Origin: Pseudomonadota bacterium
Lineage (GTDB): Bacteria; Pseudomonadota; Gammaproteobacteria; Burkholderiales; Rhodocyclaceae
Direction of reading: 5' to 3'
DNA: 64,000 nt
Assembly (NCBI GenBank): GCA_018241665.1
Contig: JAFEDK010000025.1
Span: 62,001-126,000, forward strand
In this document: piece by piece, positions 24,397 through 31,979 of the stretch
Position numbering within the stretch: position 1 is the stretch's first letter
Layout: the number at the start of each line of letters is the position of its first letter
Translations under genes and position numbers: made by a program
The notes under the pieces: generated by a model
Database searches by the model: none
What the model was told of the DNA's origin: nothing
The model's input: the letters and a program-made list of their open reading frames with translations, nothing else

Positions 24397-26376
24397 ATGC
24401 GCATTCTCTACACCGACGTGCTGGTCATCGGCGGCGGGCTGGCCGGCCTGCGGGCGGCGGTCGGCGCCCGGCGCCGCGGCCACGATGTGATCATCCTCAG
24501 CCTGGTGCCGGCCAAGCGGTCCCATTCGGCGGCGGCCCAGGGCGGCATGCAGGCCAGCCTCGGCAACACCGCCAGGGGCGAGGGCGACAATGAGGACGTG
24601 CATTTCGAGGACACCGTGCGCGGCTCCGACTGGGGCTGCGACCAGGCGGTCGCGCGCCTCTTCGTGCATGCGGCGCCGCAGGCGGTGCGCGAGCTGGCGG
24701 CCTGGGGCGTGCCGTGGAACCGGGTACGCGCGGGCGAGCGGGAGGTGGTGATGGACGGCCGCCGGGTGACGCTCAGTGAGCGGCCCGAAGCCCATGGCCT
24801 GATCGCCGCCCGCGACTTCGGCGGCACCAAGAAATGGCGCACCTGCTACGTCAGCGACGGCACCGGCCACGGGATGCTGTACGCGGTCAGCGACAAGGCG
24901 GTGGCCGAAGGCATCCCGGTTCATGAGCGCATGGAGGCCATTGCGCTGATCCATGAAGGCGGACGCTGTCACGGCGCCATCGTGCGCAACCTGGTGACGG
25001 GCGAGCTCGTCGCCTACGTGGCGAAGGCCACCTGTATCGCCACCGGCGGCTTCGGGCGCATCTACCGGGTCACGTCGAATGCGGTGATCAACGAGGGCAT
25101 CGGTGCGGCGATCGCGCTGGAAACCGGTGCGGCCTGTCTCGGCAACATGGAGGCGGTGCAGTTCCACCCGACCACGATCTTCCCGGCGGGCATCCTCGTC
25201 ACCGAAGGCTGCCGTGGTGACGGCGGCCTGTTGAAGGACGCCGCCGGCCACCGCTTCATGCCCGACTACGAGCCGGAGAAGAAGGAGCTGGCCTCCCGCG
25301 ACGTGGTGTCCCGCCGCATGGAGGAGCACATCCGCGCCGGCCACGGGGTGAACAGTCGCTTTGGCGAGCACCTGTGGCTGGACATCACGCTGCTCGGCGC
25401 GGCCCACATCGACAGCCGCCTGCGCGAGGTGAAGGAGATCTGCCGCCACTTCCTCGGCATCGATCCGGCCCGCGACTTCATCCCGGTGCGGCCGGCCCAG
25501 CACTATTCGATGGGCGGCATCCGTACCGACGCCCGTGGCGAGGCCTATGGGCTGGCCGGCCTGTTCGCCTGCGGCGAGGCCGCTTGCTGGGATCTGCACG
25601 GCTTCAACCGGCTCGGCGGCAACTCGGTGGCCGAGACGGTGGTGGCCGGCATGATCGTCGGCGAGAACATCGCCGACTTCGTGGAGTCGTCCGCGGGCGA
25701 GCTGCGGGTGTCGACGGCTCTCGTGCAGGAGTTCCTCGCCGCCGAACAGGCGAAGCTCGACACTCTGTTGCAGGGCAATGGCAACGAGAGCGCCACCGAG
25801 ATTCGGCGGCGCATGCAGGACATCATGACCGACAAGGTCGGCATCTTCCGTCGCGGCGACCTGCTGGCCGAGGCCGTCGACGAACTCCAGGCGCTGCTCC
25901 AGCGCAGCCGCCGGATCGGCGTGGCCACCCGGCGGCCGGGCAGCAACCCGGAACTGGTGGCAGCCTACCGCGTGCAGAAGATGCTCAAGCTGGCCCTGTG
26001 CGTCGCCTACGGCGCCCTCCAGCGTACCGAGAGCCGCGGCGCCCACTACCGGGAAGACCACCCACGCCGCGACGACGCCAACTGGCTCAAGCGCACCCTC
26101 GCCAGCTGGAGCGACCCGTTCCAGACCTTGCCGACCCTGGCCTACGAGGCCCTCGACGTGCGTCGCATGGAGCTGCCGCCGGGCTGGCGCGGCTACGGCG
26201 CGCGGGATGCCATCGAGCACCCGGCGACCGCGCCACGGGCGGTCGAGATCGCCACCATCCGCGAGGCCTTCGGGCATGCCGACCGCTACACGGTACAGCA
26301 GGCCTTGATGCCCTACGAGCACCTGGTCCCGGTGCGCTTCCGGGGCCGCAATGAAAGACTGGGAGACGCATCATGA
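24397..26376 (+). CDS. frdA: Fumarate reductase flavoprotein subunit
   Basis: 659 aa, the length of Wolinella FrdA. FAD-binding [19 protein letters not shown] at 10-28. [14 protein letters not shown] carries the covalent-FAD histidine at residue 43. Substrate and catalytic regions are [23 protein letters not shown] and [10 protein letters not shown], and [34 protein letters not shown] completes the capping/FAD part. It reduces fumarate to succinate at the membrane face. Its stop overlaps the following small ORF by 4 bp. The reverse reaction (succinate dehydrogenase) cannot be excluded. Confidence 0.93.
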   Translation: MRILYTDVLVIGGGLAGLRAAVGARRRGHDVIILSLVPAKRSHSAAAQGGMQASLGNTARGEGDNEDVHFEDTVRGSDWGCDQAVARLFVHAAPQAVRELAAWGVPWNRVRAGEREVVMDGRRVTLSERPEAHGLIAARDFGGTKKWRTCYVSDGTGHGMLYAVSDKAVAEGIPVHERMEAIALIHEGGRCHGAIVRNLVTGELVAYVAKATCIATGGFGRIYRVTSNAVINEGIGAAIALETGAACLGNMEAVQFHPTTIFPAGILVTEGCRGDGGLLKDAAGHRFMPDYEPEKKELASRDVVSRRMEEHIRAGHGVNSRFGEHLWLDITLLGAAHIDSRLREVKEICRHFLGIDPARDFIPVRPAQHYSMGGIRTDARGEAYGLAGLFACGEAACWDLHGFNRLGGNSVAETVVAGMIVGENIADFVESSAGELRVSTALVQEFLAAEQAKLDTLLQGNGNESATEIRRRMQDIMTDKVGIFRRGDLLAEAVDELQALLQRSRRIGVATRRPGSNPELVAAYRVQKMLKLALCVAYGALQRTESRGAHYREDHPRRDDANWLKRTLASWSDPFQTLPTLAYEALDVRRMELPPGWRGYGARDAIEHPATAPRAVEIATIREAFGHADRYTVQQALMPYEHLVPVRFRGRNERLGDAS

Positions 26377-26708
26377 ATGCCCCCAAACCCGGCATGCGCG
26401 TGCTGACGCTGCGCCTGCCCCTGCTGGACGGCAGCCTGCATGCCTTCACGCTGGCCGAAACCCGCGGCATGACCCTGCTGCGGGCGATCCGCCAGCTGCG
26501 CGGCAGCCTGCCGGCCACCCGCCTCGACAACTTCATGTGCCATGCCGGCGCCTGTGCGGCCTGCCAGCTGCTGATCGACGGCCGCCCCGGCGTGCCGTGC
26601 TCGACCTTCACCTGTGACCTGGGCAGCCAGATCAATGTGCAGCCCGGCGAGCACGCCGACGGTTGGGGGCCGCTGCGCGACGACAGCCGGTGCCTGCACC
26701 GGGGCTGA
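26373..26708 (+). CDS. Stand-alone FrdB-like [2Fe-2S] domain protein
   Basis: 111 aa. It aligns with only the N-terminal plant-type ferredoxin domain of FrdB. Cysteines 56, 61, 64 and 76 (CHAGACAAC then C) have exactly the spacing of C60, C65, C68 and C80 in the downstream FrdB, and [11 protein letters not shown] is shared. The 4Fe-4S and 3Fe-4S domain is absent. The ATGA overlap with frdA shows coupling. It may be an auxiliary electron carrier or a degenerate FrdB duplicate. Intact cluster ligands argue against simple decay. Confidence 0.8.
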   Translation: MNAPKPGMRVLTLRLPLLDGSLHAFTLAETRGMTLLRAIRQLRGSLPATRLDNFMCHAGACAACQLLIDGRPGVPCSTFTCDLGSQINVQPGEHADGWGPLRDDSRCLHRG

Positions 26709-26720
26709 ATGCCCCGCGGA

Positions 26721-26766
26721 GAACGATGCCATGACCACCGATAGAACGATGCCATGACCACCGATA
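26721..26766 (+). repeat. 23-bp tandem duplication spanning the frdB start, creating an 8-codon ORF
   Basis: The unit GAACGATGCCATGACCACCG(ATA) occurs twice (26721-26743 and 26744-26766). The first copy carries CGGAGA at good spacing and opens MTTDRTMP, whose TGA (26755-26757) overlaps the frdB ATG at 26754. The frdB ATG itself has no clear ribosome site, so translation may be coupled. Confidence 0.85.
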
Positions 26767-27485
26767 CGCCCCGCCAACTGACGCTGCGCATCCTGCGCAG
26801 CAGCCCGAGCGAAGGAATCGAACCCCACTGGCAGGACTTCCGCGTCGAAGAGGCGGAAGGCATGACCCTGTTCATCGCCCTCAACGAGGTCCGCGATACC
26901 CTCGATCCGTCCCTGCAGTTCGACTTCGTCTGCCGGGCCGGTATCTGCGGCAGCTGCGGCATGCTCATCGACGGCCGGCCGGGGCTGGCCTGCCGCAGCC
27001 TGACCCGCGACTTCGGGCCGCTGATCACGCTGGCGCCGCTGCCGGTGTTCGCGTTGATCGGTGACCTGTCGGTGGACACCGGCAGCTGGATGCGCGGCAC
27101 CGCCGAGCGCCTGGAGACCTGGATCCACAGCCAGGCCGAGCCCGACCTGACGGCCGTCGAGGCAAAGATGGAGCCGGAGCTGGCCGAGGCCATCTACGAG
27201 CTCGACCGCTGCATCGAATGCGGCTGCTGCGTGGCCGGCTGCGGCACGCTGCGGATGCGCGAGGACTTCGTCGGGGCGGTGGGCCTCAACAAGATCGCCC
27301 GTTTCCGCCTCGACCCCCGCGACGAGCGCAGCGACGAGGACTACTACGAACTGATCGGCGACGACGCCGGCGTGTTCGGCTGCATGTCCCTCCTTGGCTG
27401 CCACGACGTGTGCCCCAAGGGGCTGCCGCTGCAGACCCAGATTGCCTTCCTGCGCCGCAAGATGGTGGCGGTCGGGCTCAAGTAG
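26754..27485 (+). CDS. frdB: Fumarate reductase iron-sulfur subunit
   Basis: 243 aa. [2Fe-2S] ligands C60-x4-C65-x2-C68-x11-C80 (CRAGICGSC). [4Fe-4S] motif CIECGCCVAGC near 155. [3Fe-4S] motif CMSLLGCHDVCPKGLPL near 205. It transfers electrons between FrdC hemes and FrdA flavin. It is the last gene of frdCA-x-frdB. Its start lies in the second copy of a 23-bp duplication, an unusual arrangement. Confidence 0.93.
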   Translation: MTTDTPRQLTLRILRSSPSEGIEPHWQDFRVEEAEGMTLFIALNEVRDTLDPSLQFDFVCRAGICGSCGMLIDGRPGLACRSLTRDFGPLITLAPLPVFALIGDLSVDTGSWMRGTAERLETWIHSQAEPDLTAVEAKMEPELAEAIYELDRCIECGCCVAGCGTLRMREDFVGAVGLNKIARFRLDPRDERSDEDYYELIGDDAGVFGCMSLLGCHDVCPKGLPLQTQIAFLRRKMVAVGLK

Positions 27486-27671
27486 ACGCTCAATCTTTCG
27501 CCCGGCAAGCGGACGTTGTGCGCGAAGATCGCCCGTTCCGGACGAATGTCGCGCAAAACGCCGCTTTGTGGCCGTGGCGCGCAGCCTCTCCTCTCTAAGA
27601 TCGGCCCATGACGTCGTGGCCCGGGATCTCCCGACCCGGACCGTCATGCCATTCCAACAAGAGGAGACACC

Positions 27672-28745
27672 ATGCAGCAGAAGCCCCTTTCCCCGCTTAC
27701 CGGGACCGCCCGCCGTACCTTCATCGGCACCGCGCTGAAGCGCAGCGTCGCCGGCCTGCTGTCCGTTGGCGTGTTGGCCGCTCTGGCCCAGCCGGCCGCC
27801 GCGGCGGACATCCGCGAGCGCAATTTCAAGATTTCCATCGCCGTCAATGCTGGCACCGCCCACTACGACGGCGGGGTCAAGTTCTGCGAGCTGCTCGAGA
27901 AGAAGAGCGGCGGCAAGATGAAGGCCAAGATGTACGGCGGCAGCGCCCTCGGCAAGGACACCGCGGTGGTGTCGTCGATGCAGGGCGGCATCGTCGACAT
28001 GGCCATCATGAACGCCAACCTGCTCACCGGCCTGGTGAAGGACTTCGGCGTGCTGGACTTCCCCTTCGCCTTCGCCAACGAGAAGATCGCCTACAAGGTG
28101 CTCGATGGTGAGTGGGGCACCAAGCTCAGCAACAAGCTGCAGGACAAGGGCCTGGTCGGGCTGGGCTGGTGGGAGATGGGCTACCTCAACTACCACACCG
28201 GCAAGAAGCCGATCCTCAAGGTTGAGGATATCGCCGGCCAGAAGATCCGCGTCACCGAAACCCCGCTGCAGATCGACTTCCAGAACGCCCTCGGCGGCAA
28301 CGCCGTGCCGCTGCCCTTCGTCGAGGTGTACACCGCCCTCGAGCAGCACACCGTGGATGGCGGCAACCAGACCCTCATCAACCTGCAGCAGAGCAAGTTC
28401 TACGAAGTGCAGAAGTACGTGACGATCACCAATCACATGTACAACCCGCAGATGCTGCTGATGAGCAAGAAGACTTACGACAAGCTCACGCCGGACGAGA
28501 AGAAGGTGCTCGCCGAGGCGGCCGTTGAAGCCCGCGACTACCAGCGCCAGCTGTCCCAGAAGTACGGTGCCGACGCACTGGCCTTCCTGAAGACCAAGAT
28601 GACCGTGAACACCATGGCGCCCGAAGAGATCGCCAAGATGAAGGACAAGACCAAGCCGCTGATCGACAAGTACAGCAAGCAGTATGGCGAGCAGACCGCC
28701 AAGGAGATGTTCGCCGAGATCGACAAGGCCGCCAAGGCCAAGTAA
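27672..28745 (+). CDS. TRAP transporter solute-binding protein, DctP family
   Basis: 357 aa. The signal region has TARRTFIGTALKRS (possible Tat motif), a hydrophobic stretch and QPAAA-AD cleavage near 38. The mature domain has DctP features: GGSALGKDTAVVSSMQGGIVDMAIMN, GWWEMGYLNYHTGKKPI and the arginine-containing KIRVTETPLQIDFQNALGGNAVPLPFVEVYTALEQHTVDGG. It probably binds C4-dicarboxylates or related organic anions. Adjacent frd genes make fumarate a reasonable but unproven ligand. The DctQ/DctM membrane subunits are not in the window. It has a strong AGAGGAG ribosome site. Confidence 0.88.
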   Translation: MQQKPLSPLTGTARRTFIGTALKRSVAGLLSVGVLAALAQPAAAADIRERNFKISIAVNAGTAHYDGGVKFCELLEKKSGGKMKAKMYGGSALGKDTAVVSSMQGGIVDMAIMNANLLTGLVKDFGVLDFPFAFANEKIAYKVLDGEWGTKLSNKLQDKGLVGLGWWEMGYLNYHTGKKPILKVEDIAGQKIRVTETPLQIDFQNALGGNAVPLPFVEVYTALEQHTVDGGNQTLINLQQSKFYEVQKYVTITNHMYNPQMLLMSKKTYDKLTPDEKKVLAEAAVEARDYQRQLSQKYGADALAFLKTKMTVNTMAPEEIAKMKDKTKPLIDKYSKQYGEQTAKEMFAEIDKAAKAK

Positions 28746-28757
28746 GGCACTGTTTCC

Positions 28758-28825
28758 GTGGGGGCGAATTCATTCGCCCTCGGTGCCCGGACAAGCCGTG
28801 AAGGGCGAATGAATTCGCCCCCACA
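28758..28825. repeat. REP/BIME-like element, copy 5
   Basis: GTGGGGGCGAATTCATTCG arm, 23-nt spacer, inverted arm ending CCCCCACA. It lies between the convergent TRAP-binding-protein and alkA genes, 12 bp after the former's stop. Confidence 0.9.
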
Positions 28826-28844
28826 GAGCTCCAACTCGGTTTCC

Positions 28845-29717
28845 TCAGGCCTCCTTCGCCACCGCCCACAAGTGGGCTGCGGCCAGTGCCCGCCAGGGCG
28901 CGAAGTCGGCGAGCCAGGCGCGGGCCTCGGCCTCGCCGACTTTTTCTTCCCTTCCCAGCAGTTTCTGCAGGCCGCGGCGCACCGCCGCGTCGCCGTGCAG
29001 CGAACCATCCAGATGCGCGAAGCCGCGCAGCAGCGCGTAATCCACCGTCCATGGGCCGATGCCGCGGATGGCCAGCAGGCGCTCGCGGATCTCCTCGGCG
29101 GGCGTGGTGGTGAGCCAGGCTTCCAGCGGCAGCTTGCCGTCGGCAATCAGGCGGGCGAGCCTCAGCAGCGTGTCGGCCTTGGCTTGCGACAGGCCGGCGC
29201 TGCGCAGCCGGGCCTCGTCCTGCGCAGCGAATTGCGCCGCGTCCGGGTAGCAGGCCAGGCCGCCGCTGTGGCGGACGCCGATGCAGGCGATCAGCCGGCG
29301 GCGTATGGAGATCGCTGCGGCGGTGCTGATCTGCTGGCCGGTGACCGCCCAGCTGAGCGCCTCGAAGGGCGTCGCGGCTTGCGGTACGCGCAGTCCGGCG
29401 TGGCGGCTCAGCAGCGGGCCGAGCTGGGGATGGTGGCGGTGGGCCGCCTCGAAGGCGTCCACCGGCTGGTCGATACCCACGACGTGCCGGGCCAGGCCGG
29501 CGACAGCCCCGGCGCTGGCCGGGGGGCCGTCCACCTCCAGTTCCACGTCCACGTGCCCCGCTTGAAACGCAAGCTGCAGGCAGGCCGGTGCGCCATGCCA
29601 GATCAGCCCCTTCGCAAAGCCGCCGGCCTCGACCCGCTCGGCCAGCTGCTGCGGGTCGCGGGCCTGGAAGGCCAGGATGTCGGCGGGCCGGAAGGAGGCG
29701 GGAAGAGAGAGACGCAT
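28845..29717 (-). CDS. alkA: DNA-3-methyladenine glycosylase II (AlkA family)
   Basis: 290 aa, starting MRLSLPASFRPADILAFQARDP, the AlkA N-terminal domain. The helix-hairpin-helix glycosylase core includes EALSWAVTGQQISTAAAISIRRRL and LLAIRGIGPWTVDYALLRG, and the catalytic aspartate region is LDGSLHGDAAVRRGL. It excises alkylated bases. ATG 29717 starts the conserved domain; the open frame extends upstream only as shadow sequence. It lies downstream of alkB on the same strand, separated by REP copy 6 and a 12-bp repeat array. Confidence 0.9.
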   Translation of the reverse strand: MRLSLPASFRPADILAFQARDPQQLAERVEAGGFAKGLIWHGAPACLQLAFQAGHVDVELEVDGPPASAGAVAGLARHVVGIDQPVDAFEAAHRHHPQLGPLLSRHAGLRVPQAATPFEALSWAVTGQQISTAAAISIRRRLIACIGVRHSGGLACYPDAAQFAAQDEARLRSAGLSQAKADTLLRLARLIADGKLPLEAWLTTTPAEEIRERLLAIRGIGPWTVDYALLRGFAHLDGSLHGDAAVRRGLQKLLGREEKVGEAEARAWLADFAPWRALAAAHLWAVAKEA

Positions 29718-29808
29718 GGCGGTGATCCTTGGCGGAGCCGTGGGGGTTCTGCGGGCCTGGTGCTCAGGTCCCCGGTTCAGCGGCAGACCTGAGCTGAGGG
29801 TTTGGGTT

Positions 29809-29880
29809 GTGGGTTGGACTGTGGGTTGGACTGTGGGTTGGACTGTGGGTTGGACTGTGGGTTGGACTGTGGGTTGGACT
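29809..29880. repeat. Six tandem copies of a 12-bp unit abutting a REP element
   Basis: GTGGGTTGGACT is repeated six times without change (29809-29880). The last copy runs directly into GTGGGGGCG of REP copy 6, so the unit starts with the same GTGGG as the element end. Confidence 0.95.
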
Positions 29881-29947
29881 GTGGGGGCGAATTCATTCGC
29901 CCTCTGTCGGTTCCTGAACCTCCGCGGGCGAATGAATTCGCCCCCAC
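29881..29947. repeat. REP/BIME-like element, copy 6
   Basis: Full 67-bp element (22 + 23 + 22) between alkB and alkA, with the tandem array on its left side only. Confidence 0.92.
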
Positions 29948-29977
29948 GGGCGGCGGGAAGAACCGTCCCTCCCATCG

Positions 29978-30619
29978 TCAGCCCGCCTTCCTGAAGGTCA
30001 GGTTGATGCGGCACGCACCGGTCGCCGGGTGCTGGCCGTCGAGCAGTGGCAGCACGCCGTGGAAGCGCAGCCGCGCCGGGCCGCCCCACACCAGCACGTC
30101 GCCGTGGGTCAGCATGAGGCGCGCGGCCTTGTCGCTGCGGGCCAGGCCGCCGAACAGGAAGGTGACCGGCAGGCCGAGGGACACGGACACGATGGGCTGC
30201 GTGAAATCCTGTTCATCCCGATCCTGGTGCAGGGACATGCGGGTGCCCGGCGCGTAGCGGTTGATCAGGCAGGCATCCGGTACGAAACCGGGGAAGCCTG
30301 CCTGCGCTGCCGCGGCGTCGGCGAGGCGCAGCAGGCGCGGAGAGAGCTGCGGCCACGGCTGGCCGCTGTCCGGGTCGGCGGCCACGTAGCGGTAGCCGTG
30401 GCGGTCGCTGATCCAGCCGAGGCTGCCGCTGTTGCTCATCGTAACCGACATGGCCTGTCCGCCCGGCGTGAGCATCCGGCGAAACGGCGCGCGGGCGGTG
30501 ATGGTCTGCACGTCCGCCAGGATGGCGTCCGCGTCGGCCAGCGCGAAACCGTGCAGCAGCACCGCGCCGGGGGCGATGGGCTGGCATGGGTCGGTCGCCG
30601 CGAAGAGGTCGAGGGTCAT
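29978..30619 (-). CDS. alkB: Alpha-ketoglutarate-dependent DNA dealkylase AlkB
   Basis: 213 aa. The Fe(II) site HQDRDE (H-x-D) lies in RMSLHQDRDEQDF, followed by PIVSVSLGLPVTFLFGGL. The distal histidine is in RLRFHGVLPL, and R-I-N-L-T-F-R supplies the 2-oxoglutarate arginine. The nucleotide-recognition lid (SNSGSLGWISDRHGYRY) is present. It reverses 1-methyladenine and 3-methylcytosine damage. The ATG overlaps the ada stop by 4 bp. It is in an operon with ada and probably alkA. Confidence 0.93.
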   Translation of the reverse strand: MTLDLFAATDPCQPIAPGAVLLHGFALADADAILADVQTITARAPFRRMLTPGGQAMSVTMSNSGSLGWISDRHGYRYVAADPDSGQPWPQLSPRLLRLADAAAAQAGFPGFVPDACLINRYAPGTRMSLHQDRDEQDFTQPIVSVSLGLPVTFLFGGLARSDKAARLMLTHGDVLVWGGPARLRFHGVLPLLDGQHPATGACRINLTFRKAG

Positions 30620-31689
30620 GGTCGGGCCTCGCGTTCGAGCAGGGCCTGCTTGCGCTCGACGCCCCAGCGGTAGCCGGCCAGGCCGCCGTCGTTGCGCACT
30701 ACCCGATGGCAGGGCACGGCCACCGCCAGCGTGTTGGCCGCACAGGCGCCGGCCACCGCGCGCACCGCCCGTGGCAGGCCGAGGCGGTGGGCCAGTTCGG
30801 TGTAGCTCAGCCGGTTGCCCACCGGGATCTCCCGCAGCGCGTGCCAGACGCGCAGCTGGAAGGCGGTGCCGCGCAGGTCCAGCGGCAGGTCGAGGCCCCG
30901 GGCGGGGCTTTCGACGAAGCCGGCCACCCGGGCCACCAGCACTGCGAAGTCGGGGTCGTCGCCGACCAGGCGGGCGTGGGGGAAGCGGTCCTGCAGTTCG
31001 CGGGCGAGGGCGTCGGCGTCGTCGCCGAGGCTGATCGCGCAGACGCCGCGCGGGCTGGCGGCGACCAGGAGGGCGCCAAGGGTGCTCTGGCCGATCGCGA
31101 AGCGGATCTCGGTGTCGGTGCCGCCGGCCCGGTACTGGCTCGGCGTCATGCCCAGCGCAGCGTCGGTGTCGGTGTAGAAGCGTCCGCTGGAGGCGTAACC
31201 GGCGTCGTACTGGGCGGCGCTGACCGATGGGCTGGCGGCCAGGCCGTCGCGCAGGCGGCGCGCCCGCAGGGCGGCGGCGTAGGCGCGCGGCGTGAGTCCC
31301 GTCGTGGCCTTGAAAAGACGCTGCAGATGGAAGGGGCTGAGCTGGGCCTGGCGGGCGAGCTCGTCCAGGTTCGGCACGTGATCGGCATTGTCGATGAAGC
31401 GGCACAGCTCGGCGATCAGCGCCCCCTGACGCTCGGCGAGGGGCGGCAGGTCTGGCCGGCAGCGTCGGCAGGGGCGGAAGCCGGCGGCCTCGGCGTCCGC
31501 CGCGCTGGCGTGGAAGGCCACGTTCTCCGGGCGCGGCCGGCGCGAGCCGCAGGACGGACGGCAATACACGCCGGTGCTCTTCACTGAATAGAAGAAGCGG
31601 CCGTCGGCCGTCGGATCACGGGCCTGCACCGCGGCCCAGCGTGGGTCGGCAAGGGTTTGGGCGGCGGGGCTGGGGAGAGGGGCATCCAT
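30616..31689 (-). CDS. ada: Bifunctional transcriptional activator / methylated-DNA methyltransferase Ada
   Basis: 357 aa. Ada zinc domain with VYCRPSCGSRRP (methyl-acceptor cysteine region) and FRPCRRCRPD (about 35-78). AraC-type HTH (about 95-180; LSPFHLQRLFKATTGLTPRAYAAALR). C-terminal methyltransferase with the active-site PCHRVVRNDGGLAGYRWG. It repairs phosphotriesters and O6-methylguanine and activates its own operon once methylated. It is first in ada-alkB-alkA, with GCAAG direct repeats upstream. Confidence 0.95.
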   Translation of the reverse strand: MDAPLPSPAAQTLADPRWAAVQARDPTADGRFFYSVKSTGVYCRPSCGSRRPRPENVAFHASAADAEAAGFRPCRRCRPDLPPLAERQGALIAELCRFIDNADHVPNLDELARQAQLSPFHLQRLFKATTGLTPRAYAAALRARRLRDGLAASPSVSAAQYDAGYASSGRFYTDTDAALGMTPSQYRAGGTDTEIRFAIGQSTLGALLVAASPRGVCAISLGDDADALARELQDRFPHARLVGDDPDFAVLVARVAGFVESPARGLDLPLDLRGTAFQLRVWHALREIPVGNRLSYTELAHRLGLPRAVRAVAGACAANTLAVAVPCHRVVRNDGGLAGYRWGVERKQALLEREARP

Positions 31690-31731
31690 GGTCGGGGCTT
31701 GATGGGCTGCTGCGATACCCGAAATCTAGCC

Positions 31732-31763
31732 CTTGCGGGACCGGCTTGCACTCCGCTGCTTGC
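31732..31763 (-). promoter_or_regulatory. Candidate ada promoter with GCAAG direct repeats
   Basis: On the minus strand GCAAGC-N8-GCAAGC-N8-CAAGG-like repeats precede TAGATT; GTGCAA and TAGATT are 17 bp apart as -35/-10. Ada-type activators bind repeated half-sites near a weak -35. This is assigned from pattern and position only. Confidence 0.45.
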
Positions 31764-31798
31764 TTTTGAATTGCGGGGCTGGTGTTGGGGGAGGTTAC

Positions 31799-31867
31799 TG
31801 TGGGGGCGAATTCATTCGCCCGCGGTGGTCGCTCCACGTGCGGAGGGCGAATGAATTCGCCCCCACA
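31799..31867. repeat. REP/BIME-like element, copy 7
   Basis: TGTGGGGGCG-headed arm, 23-nt spacer and inverted arm, lying between divergent ada and the aldehyde dehydrogenase gene. Confidence 0.9.
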
Positions 31868-31979
31868 GTCCCAGCCCACAGTCCGGATTTCCATTGTTGG
31901 AAGAAGGCGGTGACCCTGCCGGGATTGTTCTTGGCTCCCGCGTGTCCAACAGGCGTGATCACCTTGTCGGGAGGGCGCC

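Noticed and set aside
24247-26322. A 691-codon antisense frame opposite frdA
   Set aside because: Low-complexity Val/His/Ala/Gly translation without motifs; frdA on the plus strand has conserved FAD and substrate motifs.
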